Positions 1 through 9,073 are shown, numbered from the stretch's first letter. The stretch: 64,000 nucleotides of DNA from Photorhabdus asymbiotica (GCF_003634575.1 NZ_RBLJ01000002.1:310001-374000), one strand, 5' to 3'. Notes: a model not told the origin generated them from the sequence alone. Program-made: numbers and translations.

Positions 1-2
1 TG

Positions 3-434
3 GTTGATTTACCAAAAGATCGGCAATTACCGCGGGGCAAGGTTCTAACGGGCAATGCTCGCGACATTATGCACAAGATAGCACGAAATAACGGCGCTAA
101 TTGGTCCGTGCAAGATGGAAACATGGTCGTACTGCCGAAAAATAAAGTGCTTGCGGATAATGAGGGTTTTGTGTTGTCACAAGAAACGGGAATGATCGGC
201 AGTCCTGAAAAAACAGATGACGGCTTGCAAATCACTTGCTTGTGTAATCCCGCGCTGCGGATCGGCGGCCTTGTTCGGATTCAGTCAATTATCCCAGAGT
301 ATAACGGTGACTATAAAATCACTGAATTAGAACATTCAGGCGATTTTATGTCAGACGATTGGAATACGCTGATAACGTGCACCGGTGGAAAATATCAAAA
401 GGTGAATAATGAACAAAAATCCAACTCTACTTGA
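3..434 (+). CDS. Phage baseplate hub protein, 3' part (starts before the window)
   Basis: The frame is open from base 3, so this is the C-terminal 143 residues of a longer protein. The first internal Met is at 69, but the upstream codons encode similar phage-like sequence, so 69 is not the true start. The segment around residues 60-130 (LRIGGLVRIQS, then GDYKITELEHSGD) resembles the end of contractile-tail hub proteins of the gp27/gpD type. The next gene overlaps it by 26 bases and encodes a spike, the usual partner of a hub. The family is inferred mainly from gene order; the sequence alone is only moderately diagnostic. Confidence 0.6.
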   Translation, partial: VDLPKDRQLPRGKVLTGNARDIMHKIARNNGANWSVQDGNMVVLPKNKVLADNEGFVLSQETGMIGSPEKTDDGLQITCLCNPALRIGGLVRIQSIIPEYNGDYKITELEHSGDFMSDDWNTLITCTGGKYQKVNNEQKSNST

Positions 435-1080
435 TGTACTCAATAAAAAAGCAGAAAACGAGCGTTTAGATATTCACACCGCATTACCCGCCCGCGTTGT
501 TTCATTTAACGGCCACACAGCAACAATAGAACTAATGATCACTCAGACATTAAGTAACGGTGAAGTTATCGAACTACCGCCGCTTGTTGACGTTGTTGTC
601 CAGTTTCCACGTGCGGGTGGATTCTGTTTCACGGTTCCAGTGAAAGCTGGTGACGAGGGGTTGGCTATCTTTTCAGAACGGTGCATTGATGGTTGGTATG
701 CAACAGGCAATAAATCCGCTCCTCTTGATGCTCGCTTACATGATTACTCTGATGCTTTCTTTATTCCTGGAGTTTGCAGCCAGCCGAAGAAAATACCTGA
801 TTTTTTTTCAGGCGGGGCATCTATGCAGACTGATGACGGCTCAACGTACATTCGCATGACTAACGGGAAAATCACTATCAAGGGAGATATTGAGCATACA
901 GGTAATAGCCAGCAGATCGGACAGCATCAACAAATTGGCGATTGGAGCCAGACTAGCGGCAACAGTGAGTCTAACGGGACTGTTAGTGCTGCAAAAGTTG
1001 TCGGTGGTGGCATTGACCTACAAACACATGTACACGGCGGAGTGCAATCAGGCGGTAGCAACACGGGAGCACCCAAATGA
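409..1080 (+). CDS. Phage baseplate spike, Gp138 N-terminal domain type
   Basis: 223 residues. Residues 8-130 match the pattern of the Gp138 N-terminal (OB-fold) domain: DIHTALPARVVSFNG, then PPLVDVVVQFPRAGGF, then GDEGLAIFSERCIDGW. The rest is rich in Gly, Gln and Ser (QQIGQHQQIGDWSQTSG) and ends in a His/Gly tail with HVHGGVQSGG, typical of the beta-helical tip of a membrane-puncturing spike that binds iron through His residues. It would sit under the baseplate and pierce the outer membrane on contraction. It overlaps the hub gene and shares ATGA with the next gene. The family call is fairly secure; the exact phage type is not. Confidence 0.8.
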   Translation: MNKNPTLLDVLNKKAENERLDIHTALPARVVSFNGHTATIELMITQTLSNGEVIELPPLVDVVVQFPRAGGFCFTVPVKAGDEGLAIFSERCIDGWYATGNKSAPLDARLHDYSDAFFIPGVCSQPKKIPDFFSGGASMQTDDGSTYIRMTNGKITIKGDIEHTGNSQQIGQHQQIGDWSQTSGNSESNGTVSAAKVVGGGIDLQTHVHGGVQSGGSNTGAPK

Positions 1081-1439
1081 GAGTACGGCGATTAGATAAT
1101 AACCATGATTGGACATTTGGCAATGGTCGCAGTGATTACGCCACAAAGTCAGAAGCTATCGCTCAATGCGTACAAACCAGGTTGTTATCTTTGCGTAATG
1201 ACTGGTTTCTTGATTCAGATCACGGGGTGCGCTGGTTTGATTATCTGAAGAAAAATCCAAATATACTCGCAATGGAATCAGAATTGAAAACTACAGTTCT
1301 GAAAACTGAGGGGGTAACAGAAATTACCGCTTTTGACATCATAATTGATATAGATAGCCGTGGATCGCTAGTAACTGTCACTTATATTGATATTTACGGC
1401 AATAAAAAAGAGGTCAATACAGATGCTCCAAGTAACTGA
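1077..1439 (+). CDS. gp25/gpW-like baseplate wedge protein
   Basis: 120 residues. It begins MRVRRLDNNHDWTFGNG and contains a central DWFLDSDHGVRWFDYL, a pattern common in short phage baseplate proteins that precede the J-like protein. By family analogy it joins the wedge to the tail sheath. The start overlaps the spike stop by 4 bases (ATGA), implying translational coupling, and the 3' end overlaps the J gene. The role rests on gene order and length as much as sequence. Confidence 0.65.
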   Translation: MRVRRLDNNHDWTFGNGRSDYATKSEAIAQCVQTRLLSLRNDWFLDSDHGVRWFDYLKKNPNILAMESELKTTVLKTEGVTEITAFDIIIDIDSRGSLVTVTYIDIYGNKKEVNTDAPSN

Positions 1440-2547
1440 CAAAGGGATAGTCATTGACCAACTATCAGATATCCACCAGCGCCTTATTGATGGCTTTAAG
1501 CGTATTTATGGTGAAGATATCAATCTTGATGCTGATACACCGGACGGGCAGATGATAGGGGTTTTTTCTCAGGAACTAGCGAATATTAATCAAGTGATTG
1601 CTTTTATCGTTCAAATGTTAGACCCATATGAAGCAACGGGGTCATTTCTTGAACAAAGAGCTATGTATGCGGGACTTGTGCGTCGGGGTGCTGAATTTAG
1701 TTACATTGATGATGTAGTGATCTCCGGCAATACTGGCGTAACACTACCCAAAGATACAGTATTAATTGATGATAATCGTGTTAAATGGGTAACTTTAGAT
1801 GACGTAAAGCTCAATAATCAAGGTTCGGCTCGTGTGAATTTACGTAGCCAAGTGTTGGGTGTTTTCTCACTGCAAGCAGATAAAGAGTTACAGAGTGAAA
1901 CCGTCATTGTTGGTGTTGATAAAATTGTAACGACAAAGGAAGCAAAGCCGGGCGATGATGAAGAAACAGACGGTAATTTCTTAAGACGCTTTATGCGCTC
2001 TCACTCTATTAACAATCACGATGATAGGCATGGGATCGAAGCTGCTTTACTTGATTTGCCCGATGTGAAGCAAGCGCGAGTATATGAGAACTACACTAAT
2101 CAGACGGATGATAAAGGTGTACCGGGGCATTCAATGAATGCGGTATTAATTGGCGGTAAAGATGAAGATATCGCCTTGGCAATTCTGAAAAATAAAATCG
2201 GTGGTTGTGGGTTAATGGGGAATATTTCATATTCATGTATGTATACTGGGGTGGAGCGACAAGTAAAATTCGACCGTGCGGAAATCGTTGATATTAAAAT
2301 TAGTTTGCTTGTAGAGCGCATAAACGGTTTTCATGATATTGACACTGACGGTATTAAAAAGTCACTTGCTGCCACTGAGTTTGAAATTGGTCAATCTGTT
2401 TATGCCATGCGCTTAACATGCCAAGTTAATTCAATTTCAGGTTTTTACATTAAATCAATAACGGTTAATAATTCCGATAAAGCTATTATCGGAGTCAGAC
2501 AATGCGCCCGCATTAAACACGAAAATGTGGAGGTGTTGATTGAATAA
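1423..2547 (+). CDS. Baseplate J-like protein
   Basis: 374 residues from the preferred start at 1423 (MLQVTDKGIV), which lies downstream of AGAGG; an upstream Met at 1387 reads through sequence coding for the previous protein. The N-terminal part has the J-family pattern DTPDGQMIGVFSQELANINQ and DPYEATGSFLEQRA. The middle has GDDEETDGNFLRRF and HDDRHGIEAALLDLPDV. J proteins form the wedge ring that couples baseplate change to sheath contraction. It overlaps its neighbours on both sides, consistent with one late operon. Confidence 0.85.
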   Translation: MLQVTDKGIVIDQLSDIHQRLIDGFKRIYGEDINLDADTPDGQMIGVFSQELANINQVIAFIVQMLDPYEATGSFLEQRAMYAGLVRRGAEFSYIDDVVISGNTGVTLPKDTVLIDDNRVKWVTLDDVKLNNQGSARVNLRSQVLGVFSLQADKELQSETVIVGVDKIVTTKEAKPGDDEETDGNFLRRFMRSHSINNHDDRHGIEAALLDLPDVKQARVYENYTNQTDDKGVPGHSMNAVLIGGKDEDIALAILKNKIGGCGLMGNISYSCMYTGVERQVKFDRAEIVDIKISLLVERINGFHDIDTDGIKKSLAATEFEIGQSVYAMRLTCQVNSISGFYIKSITVNNSDKAIIGVRQCARIKHENVEVLIE

Positions 2548-3196
2548 AAAACGAGAAGACTTCCTAATCTGGCAATACAGAGGAAAACCCAAGGCCCGGC
2601 AGACAGTCGGGCTTTTGCTTTCTGAGAGCGCAACAGTTTTTAAATCAGCAGTTAAGTTGACTGAAATACTCGATATTGATAAATCAACAGAATGGGGATT
2701 GGATCTAATCGGTCGGCACGTTGGTATTAGTCGGACAATGAAGTCTTTTGTCCCAAAAAGTTATTTTGGCTGGATGGGAATAGAGAGCGCACTGGGTTTT
2801 AATACGGGGGTTTTTTATAGATATGGCGATTCTCTGAATGATTCGACAAATCTTGATGACGAAGATTATCGATTTTTTATTAAAGCTAAAATTATTAAAA
2901 ACTACCAACATCCGACTCTTGAAAATATAACATTATCGATTTCTTATTTATTGGGAGAACAGGCGTTCATTATCGATAATTACGATATGACAATGAATAT
3001 TGTTATTCCTTCAAGCTATCTAACACCTTTTCGGCTGCATGCTGTAAAAAAGTTGGACATATTATCTCGTCCTATTGGCGTGCAATATAAATATATCGTA
3101 ATCACAGATCGCCACCCTTTCGGATGGGCTAACGATCCCCATGCGTTTGGTTTCGGGGATGGTAAATTCACGAGGATTGTAGATGTCAATAATTAA
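2540..3196 (+). CDS. DUF2612-type phage tail protein
   Basis: 218 residues starting with TTG at 2540, six bases after a clear GGAGG. The stop of the J gene lies inside the overlap. The protein has a helical first half (EILDIDKSTEWGLDLIGRHVGISR), a middle DDEDYRFFIKAKIIKNYQHPT and a C-terminal GFGDGKFTRIV. This order is typical of the gpI-like/DUF2612 protein between J and the tail fibre. It probably links wedge and fibre. Start choice is confident because of the ribosome-binding site; the biochemical role is inferred from position. Confidence 0.7.
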   Translation: MNKKREDFLIWQYRGKPKARQTVGLLLSESATVFKSAVKLTEILDIDKSTEWGLDLIGRHVGISRTMKSFVPKSYFGWMGIESALGFNTGVFYRYGDSLNDSTNLDDEDYRFFIKAKIIKNYQHPTLENITLSISYLLGEQAFIIDNYDMTMNIVIPSSYLTPFRLHAVKKLDILSRPIGVQYKYIVITDRHPFGWANDPHAFGFGDGKFTRIVDVNN

Positions 3197-4542
3197 CAAA
3201 CCAGACTATAAAGTCTTTGCACAAGACGCCAAATCCGGCGAGATTGAAACTTTTCCCGATGTGCTTCGCGGATGGGGCGTCACACTAGACAGAACGGCAG
3301 GTAAGCCTCCGCTTGAGTGGTTCAATTCTGTGGGGAAACGAGTTGACGAATGGCTGATGTATCTCTCACAACGCGGGTTAGCTGAATGGGATTCAACTGT
3401 AGATTATCCTCAATATGCGGCTGCCCAACATGCCGGAAAGTTTTATGTTGCAATAAAGGAAAATAGGGAACAACAGCCAGATCATTCACAATCAGCCTGG
3501 AAACCAATGTCTGATTTTATCGGGGCACCAAAATCAGTTCTTGATGCCCTAAACACAAAACAAGACAAGGGAGACTATGCAACTAATTCAGCGCTGAAGA
3601 CTGTCAACGACAACGCCAACAGCCGCCTGGCAAAAAACCAAAACGGCGCCGACATTCCTGATAAAAATGCGTTTGTGAAAAACCTCGGATTATCTGAGAC
3701 GGTGAATAAGGCGAATAATGCGGTGCCGAGTAGCCGGAAAATTAACGGCAAGGCGTTGAGTGGGGATGTCAGTTTGAGTGCGGGGGATGTGGGGGCTATT
3801 AGTGTAAATCCACTAAGCACGCTGACAGAATCAAAAAAATTCCAAAATTTTTTGTCATCGGGCTTTATTCTTGTAAACGTACCCAACACAGCTACGGTAA
3901 ATGATTTTCCTTTTCCCACCAGAGTGTACGGGTTTGGAATACTGGAAGTACGAAGCTCCGGGGTTGTGATTTATCAAAAGTACACATCGCATCACGGAGA
4001 AGTAGTTATCCGGCAATCGTGGAACTCTGGAAAAACATGGATCGGCTGGGATATTGTCTATTCAAGTGCAATATTGCCGCCAGAGCAGCACCCAGTTGGC
4101 GCACCTATTCCATATCCGCATAGATACACCCCTGTTGGTTATCTTACGTGCAACGGTCAGACATTCGATAAATCTTTATACCCGAAATTAGCGGAAGCTT
4201 ATCCTAGTGGTAGAGTACCCGATTTAAGGGGCGAGTTTATCCGTGGTTGGGATGATAGCCGTGGTGTTGATCCCGGTAGGGTGTGCGGGTCGTGGCAGGA
4301 CAGCGATAACAAAGCACATATCCATGATGATGAATTTTGTTATGGCGGGGGGTGATGCAGGGGGTGATAGCGGAACCATGTCAGCATTTGCAAAAAAATA
4401 TTGTACGCCCAAAGATGGTGTTAATGGGCGTCCGACAAGTGGGTGGCTTCCGGCGTCTGCCGGGCTGCATAGTCTGCCTTCTGGTGGAAATGAAGCACGT
4501 CCCCGCAACGTCGCATTTAACTACATAGTGAGAGCAGCATAA
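3183..4542 (+). pseudogene. Tail fibre/collar protein split by a G6-run frameshift
   Basis: The frame from 3183 runs 390 codons and stops at 4353-4355, immediately after six consecutive G at 4347-4352. Reading one G fewer joins it to the +1 frame, which ends at 4542 with ARPRNVAFNYIVRAA, the classic end of phage collar-type fibres. The N-terminal half resembles baseplate-attachment sequence; residues around 300-370 (PVGAPIPYPHRYTPVGYL, then RVPDLRGEFIRGWDD) are the tail collar domain. It recognises the host surface. It overlaps the previous gene by 14 bases, and its restored stop overlaps the next start. This could be a true mutation, phase variation or a sequencing slip; the frameshift itself is seen directly. 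Confidence 0.8.
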
Positions 4543-5168
4543 TGACAGAACAGAAATACTCTTTAGAACATGAAACCGCCGTATTGGGTAAAGACGGATT
4601 GGCCACTCAAGCGGGCTGGATAAAAGTTTATCACTCGAATCAAATCACACGAGAATTCACAGTTTCAGATATTGAATACGTGATGCTCGGTGTCAGTTTA
4701 TCAGCCGGGGCTTATCCTGATGCGCCAGAGTTACCAAAATCTGACGATAAGGCTGTCTGTCGTAGTGAAGACGGTAAGTGTTGGGAAATTCTTCCAGACT
4801 ATCGCGGAAAAATAGCTTACGACACGTTAACGAGAGAACAGACTGAGATAACTGAAATCGGGGAATTGCCGGATACATTGACATTCAAAAAACCGCCTAC
4901 TGATTTTGACAAATGGGATGGCGAAAAATGGGTAGTTGATAAAGACTTACTCAAAGCACATCAAATCAACGAAGCTAAGCAACAACAAGCAGCACTGTTA
5001 CAGCAAGCAAATGAAACACTCTCATTGCTACAAGACTCTGTTGACTTAGAAGTCGCTACTGACTCAGAGAAAGCGGCTTTGCTTGAATGGAAAAAGTACA
5101 GAGTATTGCTGACTCGTGTAGATGTTGATCAAGCGCCTGATGTGGAGTGGCCGGAGCAACCTAAATAA
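4542..5168 (+). CDS. Tail fibre assembly protein (Tfa family)
   Basis: 208 residues. The C-terminal third has the Tfa signature: FDKWDGEKWVVD, an Ala/Gln-rich helix (HQINEAKQQQAALLQQ), ATDSEKAALLEWKKYRVLL and a final PDVEWPEQPK. Such proteins are chaperones that trimerise the adjacent fibre tip. The ATG overlaps the stop of the restored fibre frame (TAATG), so it belongs to that fibre. A strong hairpin follows the stop, so it ends the late operon. Confidence 0.85.
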   Translation: MTEQKYSLEHETAVLGKDGLATQAGWIKVYHSNQITREFTVSDIEYVMLGVSLSAGAYPDAPELPKSDDKAVCRSEDGKCWEILPDYRGKIAYDTLTREQTEITEIGELPDTLTFKKPPTDFDKWDGEKWVVDKDLLKAHQINEAKQQQAALLQQANETLSLLQDSVDLEVATDSEKAALLEWKKYRVLLTRVDVDQAPDVEWPEQPK

Positions 5169-5172
5169 AACG

Positions 5173-5192
5173 AAAGCCGGGTGACCGGCTTT
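5173..5192. terminator. Bidirectional terminator between convergent phage operons
   Basis: AAAGCCGG (5173-5180), loop GTGA and CCGGCTTT (5185-5192) form a perfect 8-bp stem followed on the plus strand by TATCGTTTTT. It lies between the stop of the fibre assembly gene and the stop of the minus-strand methylase, so it can serve both. Confidence 0.85.
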
Positions 5193-5199
5193 ATCGTTT

Positions 5200-5832
5200 T
5201 TATGTATCAAGTCCATGATGCATAAGTTTTGCACCCATAAAACTAAAGATCTTCATTATATTTCTGCAATGTTTTTCATCAAATTCAATCAATTTACAGT
5301 CAATATCGAGTTCAAATGCTGCGATAGCTGTAGTTCCACTGCCTGCAAACAAATCAGCAACACTGGAGATATTGTCAAAGCTTCCCAATAAATCAGTGAT
5401 AGCATCAATGTTTTTAGCCATGCCGTGCTCTTGCATTCGTTCGCGTGGCGCATGGAAAATTGTAGGCCAATATCCGTTTGCTTCAAATACATCAGAGCGT
5501 TGCCGCAATTTTCGATTAAATAATGATTTTTCGCCAGTTCGATACAAATATACGCCTGTTTGATGGGTGTAATTGGGCTGTGAAAGATTACGTGATTTTT
5601 TTGGTGCGACAGCATCAAGAACAAAATCAAATGATAATTCCCAGCCAGGGGCTGACATAAAATCAAGAAGTTGCCGCATTGTTGTTATGAGAACCAAATG
5701 ATTGCATTGTTGATTATCTATAATTGTTCTAAGCTTTTTACCGTCCATATTAAAAGGAGGGTCCGTTAGAATCATGTCAGCAGACAAACTGTAATCTTCG
5801 GCTTTCCCGCAAGTTAATTCGATTTTTGCCAT
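5200..5832 (-). CDS. Phage-type DNA methyltransferase (beta-class motif order)
   Basis: 210 residues. The catalytic motif IV TDPPFN lies at residues 23-28, and the SAM-binding motif DLFAGSGTT lies near residue 165, followed by LIEFDEKHC. Motif IV before motif I is the order of beta-class amino (N6-adenine or N4-cytosine) methylases. No separate target-recognition domain is obvious, so the enzyme is compact. Its ATG overlaps the helicase stop by 19 bases, so the two are co-expressed. No restriction endonuclease is visible next to it, so it may protect phage DNA. The target base and sequence cannot be read from sequence. Confidence 0.75.
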   Translation of the reverse strand: MAKIELTCGKAEDYSLSADMILTDPPFNMDGKKLRTIIDNQQCNHLVLITTMRQLLDFMSAPGWELSFDFVLDAVAPKKSRNLSQPNYTHQTGVYLYRTGEKSLFNRKLRQRSDVFEANGYWPTIFHAPRERMQEHGMAKNIDAITDLLGSFDNISSVADLFAGSGTTAIAAFELDIDCKLIEFDEKHCRNIMKIFSFMGAKLMHHGLDT

Positions 5833-7379
5833 TCTTTAAATATCCTTAATGCTTTTTTTGTGCTGAGATTGTCAGCATCTTTCGCTGTAAAATTACTAAA
5901 CCAAAAATCAATATATTGAGTCTTTTCAATAAATTCATTTATTTTTATGATTTCAATGCCGCTTTTATATATAGATTCTATAAATTTTTCTCTGATGCGG
6001 CTTGCAGTTCTGCCAGCATGTCCGTAGTATTCGAAACAATCATTAATCTTTTCTATCTCCATTTCTTTCTTTTTTTGAAGATATCTTATGTCTGCTTCTT
6101 TGCGTGACGATTCAATCAGTTCAATATCTAAATTATAAATTTCCTTATATGGTGTAATAGATTGTCTTCTATTATGTAAAATATTTTCTTCACCGCAATC
6201 AGGACAATACATATCAATAATAGGATACCAGAATCCGCAATACCGGCATGGTGCGTTTTTAATAGCGGATGGTGTGTGCGGCGGATTATCAATATCCCAT
6301 ATGATATTATCATCCGGATAACCGTGATCATTCGCATTTCCGACCAAATCAACGATAATTGCAATATCTTTGCCGGGGTTGGTTCTGAGTGCGCGTCCAA
6401 TCCACTGTCTATACATAATGAATGATTTTGTTTGCCTCGCCATGATTAAGCCATCAACGGCGGGTAAATCAAATCCTTCTCCAACCATATCAACATTGCA
6501 GAGTACTTTTATTTTACCCGCTGAAAATAAATCAATGATGCGCGATACGTTCACAGCAGACATATTCGAACTGATGCAACCCGCAGAGATTCCTGCGTCT
6601 CTAAAAAGAATCGCATGTTCTTCTGCATTTTTAATTGTTGCGCACATCATAATTGTGCGCCTGTTATTCATAAATTTTTTATATATTTTAATTGGATCAT
6701 TAGCAATAAGTAACGTGTCAGATCTTATTCGATGACGATGAGATGTTTCATAAAATTCGGGTGAATAAAATTTAAATCCACTTAATATATTTTTACTTAT
6801 TAGTTTGCTTATACTATTATCTTTCAGATATTCGCATTGAACGAGCTTATCAAAAACACCGCCTTTTTTTCGAGATAAACTTTGGCCGTCCATTCTTCCT
6901 GGTGTTGCTGTAAATCCAATTACTCTTGAATTGTGAAAAATATCAAGCAAGTCGCCCCATTTGTTGTCTGGTACAATATGATGCGCTTCATCTATCACTA
7001 TAAGCCATGATAAATGTGTATCAAGATCAAGTTTCCCGCGCTTATAGCGAGAAATCAGACTATCAATACTGGCAACTAAGGTTTTTTTGTTACCGCGTGA
7101 TATGAAATTTTTTCCATGTTTTTTATGTGCTAACATACACCTGCGGCGTGTGTGCTCAGTACTAATTGTATCATGCATGATACCGAATGCGGCGAGTTTT
7201 TCACTGCATTGTGAAATTAAAATATTTCTATGTGCAACAATAATTGAATGTTCAGCCCAGCCGCACAATGCGGCCTCAATCGGTGTTTTTCCCGCGCCGG
7301 TATCTAGCTGAATTAAATCATTTGTTGTTGCCGATGTAATTAAATCAAAGATTTCTTGTTGATAATCGCGTAGTTTCAT
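5814..7379 (-). CDS. SF2 DEAD/DEAH-type helicase with zinc ribbon
   Basis: 521 residues. The order of motifs is Q-like YQQE near the start, Walker A DTGAGKT near residue 30, DEAH (VIDEAHHI) near 135, TAT (GFTATPGRMDG), then helicase-C motifs GEGFDLP and QWIGRALR. A four-Cys ribbon (CRYCG, then CPDCGEE) follows near 400, with a charged helical tail. This architecture is known from phage and mobile-element helicases that unwind or remodel DNA. It overlaps the gene upstream by 4 bases and the methylase by 19. No nuclease motif is evident. A replication or anti-defence role is possible; neither is shown. Confidence 0.8.
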   Translation of the reverse strand: MKLRDYQQEIFDLITSATTNDLIQLDTGAGKTPIEAALCGWAEHSIIVAHRNILISQCSEKLAAFGIMHDTISTEHTRRRCMLAHKKHGKNFISRGNKKTLVASIDSLISRYKRGKLDLDTHLSWLIVIDEAHHIVPDNKWGDLLDIFHNSRVIGFTATPGRMDGQSLSRKKGGVFDKLVQCEYLKDNSISKLISKNILSGFKFYSPEFYETSHRHRIRSDTLLIANDPIKIYKKFMNNRRTIMMCATIKNAEEHAILFRDAGISAGCISSNMSAVNVSRIIDLFSAGKIKVLCNVDMVGEGFDLPAVDGLIMARQTKSFIMYRQWIGRALRTNPGKDIAIIVDLVGNANDHGYPDDNIIWDIDNPPHTPSAIKNAPCRYCGFWYPIIDMYCPDCGEENILHNRRQSITPYKEIYNLDIELIESSRKEADIRYLQKKKEMEIEKINDCFEYYGHAGRTASRIREKFIESIYKSGIEIIKINEFIEKTQYIDFWFSNFTAKDADNLSTKKALRIFKEWQKSN

Positions 7380-8164
7380 TTTTTGCCATTTTTTGTATAC
7401 AAAGTTTCTATTGTATCAACTATAAAATCATTCTCTTCATTTCGATTATTTATCCAAAATGTAGCTTTGTATGTATGTGCATTTCCCAATTTAACGATCG
7501 ACAGCTGAGAATCTGTCATGGATCTTACTTTTTCAAATCTTATTTTCTCAGCCCATTCTATTTGTCTGTTTGTTCCTTTGAGGGGCTTAAGTCCATTAAA
7601 TTTTGAGCCGTTTTTTGCCAATGTTGCAGCGGGTGATAATTCTTTTCCTCTCATATCTATATAATCAAATTCATCATTATACATTTTACCTGTTGCCTTA
7701 TCCATCCATTTACCATTAATATCCTTAACGGGCGTAATTGCACCTTCTTTCCATGCCCTAAAATTTTTATCTTCATCTGCTGATTTGTTACCGTATCCAA
7801 TCTTAATATCACTATTTTCAAACCCATCAATTTCCAACTTTGAAATGACGTCATCAATTTGCATGTCACAAGTAATAGCTATCAGTTCAACCGGCGTTGT
7901 ATTTTTAATTAAAAAATTACTCAAAGCATATTTTTGATTTTGTGTGATTGTTTTGTATTTTGAATTAAACGTATCACGAATAGAATTGCAAAGACTTGAA
8001 ATAAATTCAATGTTATTATTTCCTTTTCTTGCTATCAGTTCCGCTGATTTAATAATTTCAGGTTCACAACAAATAAAGTTGATAAAATCTTTATCAGCTG
8101 AATTTCTATTTTTTGAAATTTCCAAGTATCTCTTATAACTTTCAATTGCGTAGTCGATATGCAT
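7376..8164 (-). CDS. Unknown phage operon protein
   Basis: 262 residues, not recognised. It is Lys/Asn/Ile-rich and AT-rich. The N-terminal half is helical (SYKRYLEISKNRNSADKDFI); the second half contains FRAWKEGAITPVKDINGKW, EFDYIDMRGKELSPAATLA and FWINNRNEENDF, with no catalytic pattern I can name. The ATGA overlap with the helicase gene and a 23-base overlap with the HTH gene place it in one operon. It could be a partner of the helicase. Confidence 0.6.
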   Translation of the reverse strand: MHIDYAIESYKRYLEISKNRNSADKDFINFICCEPEIIKSAELIARKGNNNIEFISSLCNSIRDTFNSKYKTITQNQKYALSNFLIKNTTPVELIAITCDMQIDDVISKLEIDGFENSDIKIGYGNKSADEDKNFRAWKEGAITPVKDINGKWMDKATGKMYNDEFDYIDMRGKELSPAATLAKNGSKFNGLKPLKGTNRQIEWAEKIRFEKVRSMTDSQLSIVKLGNAHTYKATFWINNRNEENDFIVDTIETLYTKNGKK

Positions 8165-8342
8165 TTTCTATTCTCCTCTTTGGACTATATAAAATATCGT
8201 TAACTACAATCCAGTTGCCCGCTATCCACTTTGCGACTTGTTGCGGGGTAACATGCATATGTTGCGCAAACTTGGATTGATTGCCACCAAAGTAGCAATC
8301 AATATATTGAGTTAATGTTAATGGCGTGAAATCATTATTCAT
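8142..8342 (-). CDS. Small Cro-like helix-turn-helix protein
   Basis: 66 residues. LTQYIDCYFGGNQSKFAQHM followed by VTPQQVAKWI is a compact helix-turn-helix of the Cro/YdaS sort. The tail (YSPKRRIENAYRLRN) is basic, as in DNA-binding phage repressors. It lies two bases after the stop of the leading gene and overlaps the next one. It is a candidate for binding the paired palindromes upstream of the operon. Confidence 0.65.
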   Translation of the reverse strand: MNNDFTPLTLTQYIDCYFGGNQSKFAQHMHVTPQQVAKWIAGNWIVVNDILYSPKRRIENAYRLRN

Positions 8343-8344
8343 TT

Positions 8345-8944
8345 TTAATCAATGATCCTTTGTTTGCGTTCGCCACGTAATTCTCGCTCTTTATCAATTT
8401 TCTCTTTTTTATCACGATTTTCTTTTTCTTTTTGTTGTTTGGGTTCAATGCAATTCATAATGAAATCTACTAATTTCTCTTCTACTGCTTTTTCATACTC
8501 TCTATCATTTCTGCTATCTTCTCTACGCGGCAACAGCATATCACCGAGATGTTCTTCTACTTCTCCGCAATAATCGAAAGTACAAACACTGGCACCACCA
8601 TTGCAATCACGATATTCTTCGTTTATCTCGTAATTAGCAATAGCTCTTACCGAACCATAAAATGGACTGATGAAATCGCAAGATACATAGTAAGTTCGTT
8701 TTGAATTTTCTTCGGCAAACTTTATGTGAGATCTCGTTTTTGCATTGCGAGGCTTATTGTTAGCCTTTACATACCAGCGTGAACGCTCAAAGTGTACTTC
8801 AAACATAATATGTCTTTCAGACAAGAATTGGGATACCTGCATTAACTCATCTATTGAGTCGCACTCAACGGTAAAATACTCTGATTTACTGCTTAATTTT
8901 TCTTCTAAGTATTCTTTAATGTTAAATTTAGATTGTTGTGACAT
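8345..8944 (-). CDS. Unknown protein leading the minus-strand phage operon
   Basis: 199 residues, not recognised. Residues 1-60 look like a compact alpha/beta unit (EYFTVECDSIDELMQVSQFL, then VHFERSRWYVKANN). The middle holds YYVSCDFISPFYGS and a Cys-containing stretch (CNGGASVCTFDYCGEVEEHL). The last 40 residues are very charged (KEKENRDKKEKIDKERELRG) and likely helical or disordered. It is the first gene after the operator-like region, so it is likely expressed early. The function is unknown. Confidence 0.6.
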   Translation of the reverse strand: MSQQSKFNIKEYLEEKLSSKSEYFTVECDSIDELMQVSQFLSERHIMFEVHFERSRWYVKANNKPRNAKTRSHIKFAEENSKRTYYVSCDFISPFYGSVRAIANYEINEEYRDCNGGASVCTFDYCGEVEEHLGDMLLPRREDSRNDREYEKAVEEKLVDFIMNCIEPKQQKEKENRDKKEKIDKERELRGERKQRIID

Positions 8945-8970
8945 TTTTTAATCTCCGTTTGTTGTTGATG

Positions 8971-9031
8971 TAATCAATATAATCAATTTTTGACTATATT
9001 GCAATATGTCAATAATCATTTTTTGATTATA
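8971..9031 (-). promoter_or_regulatory. Promoter with two operator-like palindromes
   Basis: ATAATCA-5-TGATTAT is a perfect 19-bp palindrome at 9012-9030, and ATAATCA-5-TGACTAT is a near-perfect copy at 8979-8997, centres 33 bp apart. On the minus strand a -35-like TTGCAA and -10-like TATATT, 17 bp apart, lie between and across them, reading into the gene ending at 8944. The geometry suits a dimeric repressor. Assigning the neighbouring small HTH protein to them is inference. Confidence 0.55.
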
Positions 9032-9073
9032 TGCGTGATTTGCATCACATAATTATGATTATTATGTTAATGA

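Noticed and set aside
4243-4542. Separate gene downstream of the fibre
   Set aside because: Its last part is the missing C-terminus of the fibre; the frameshift at the G-run explains it.
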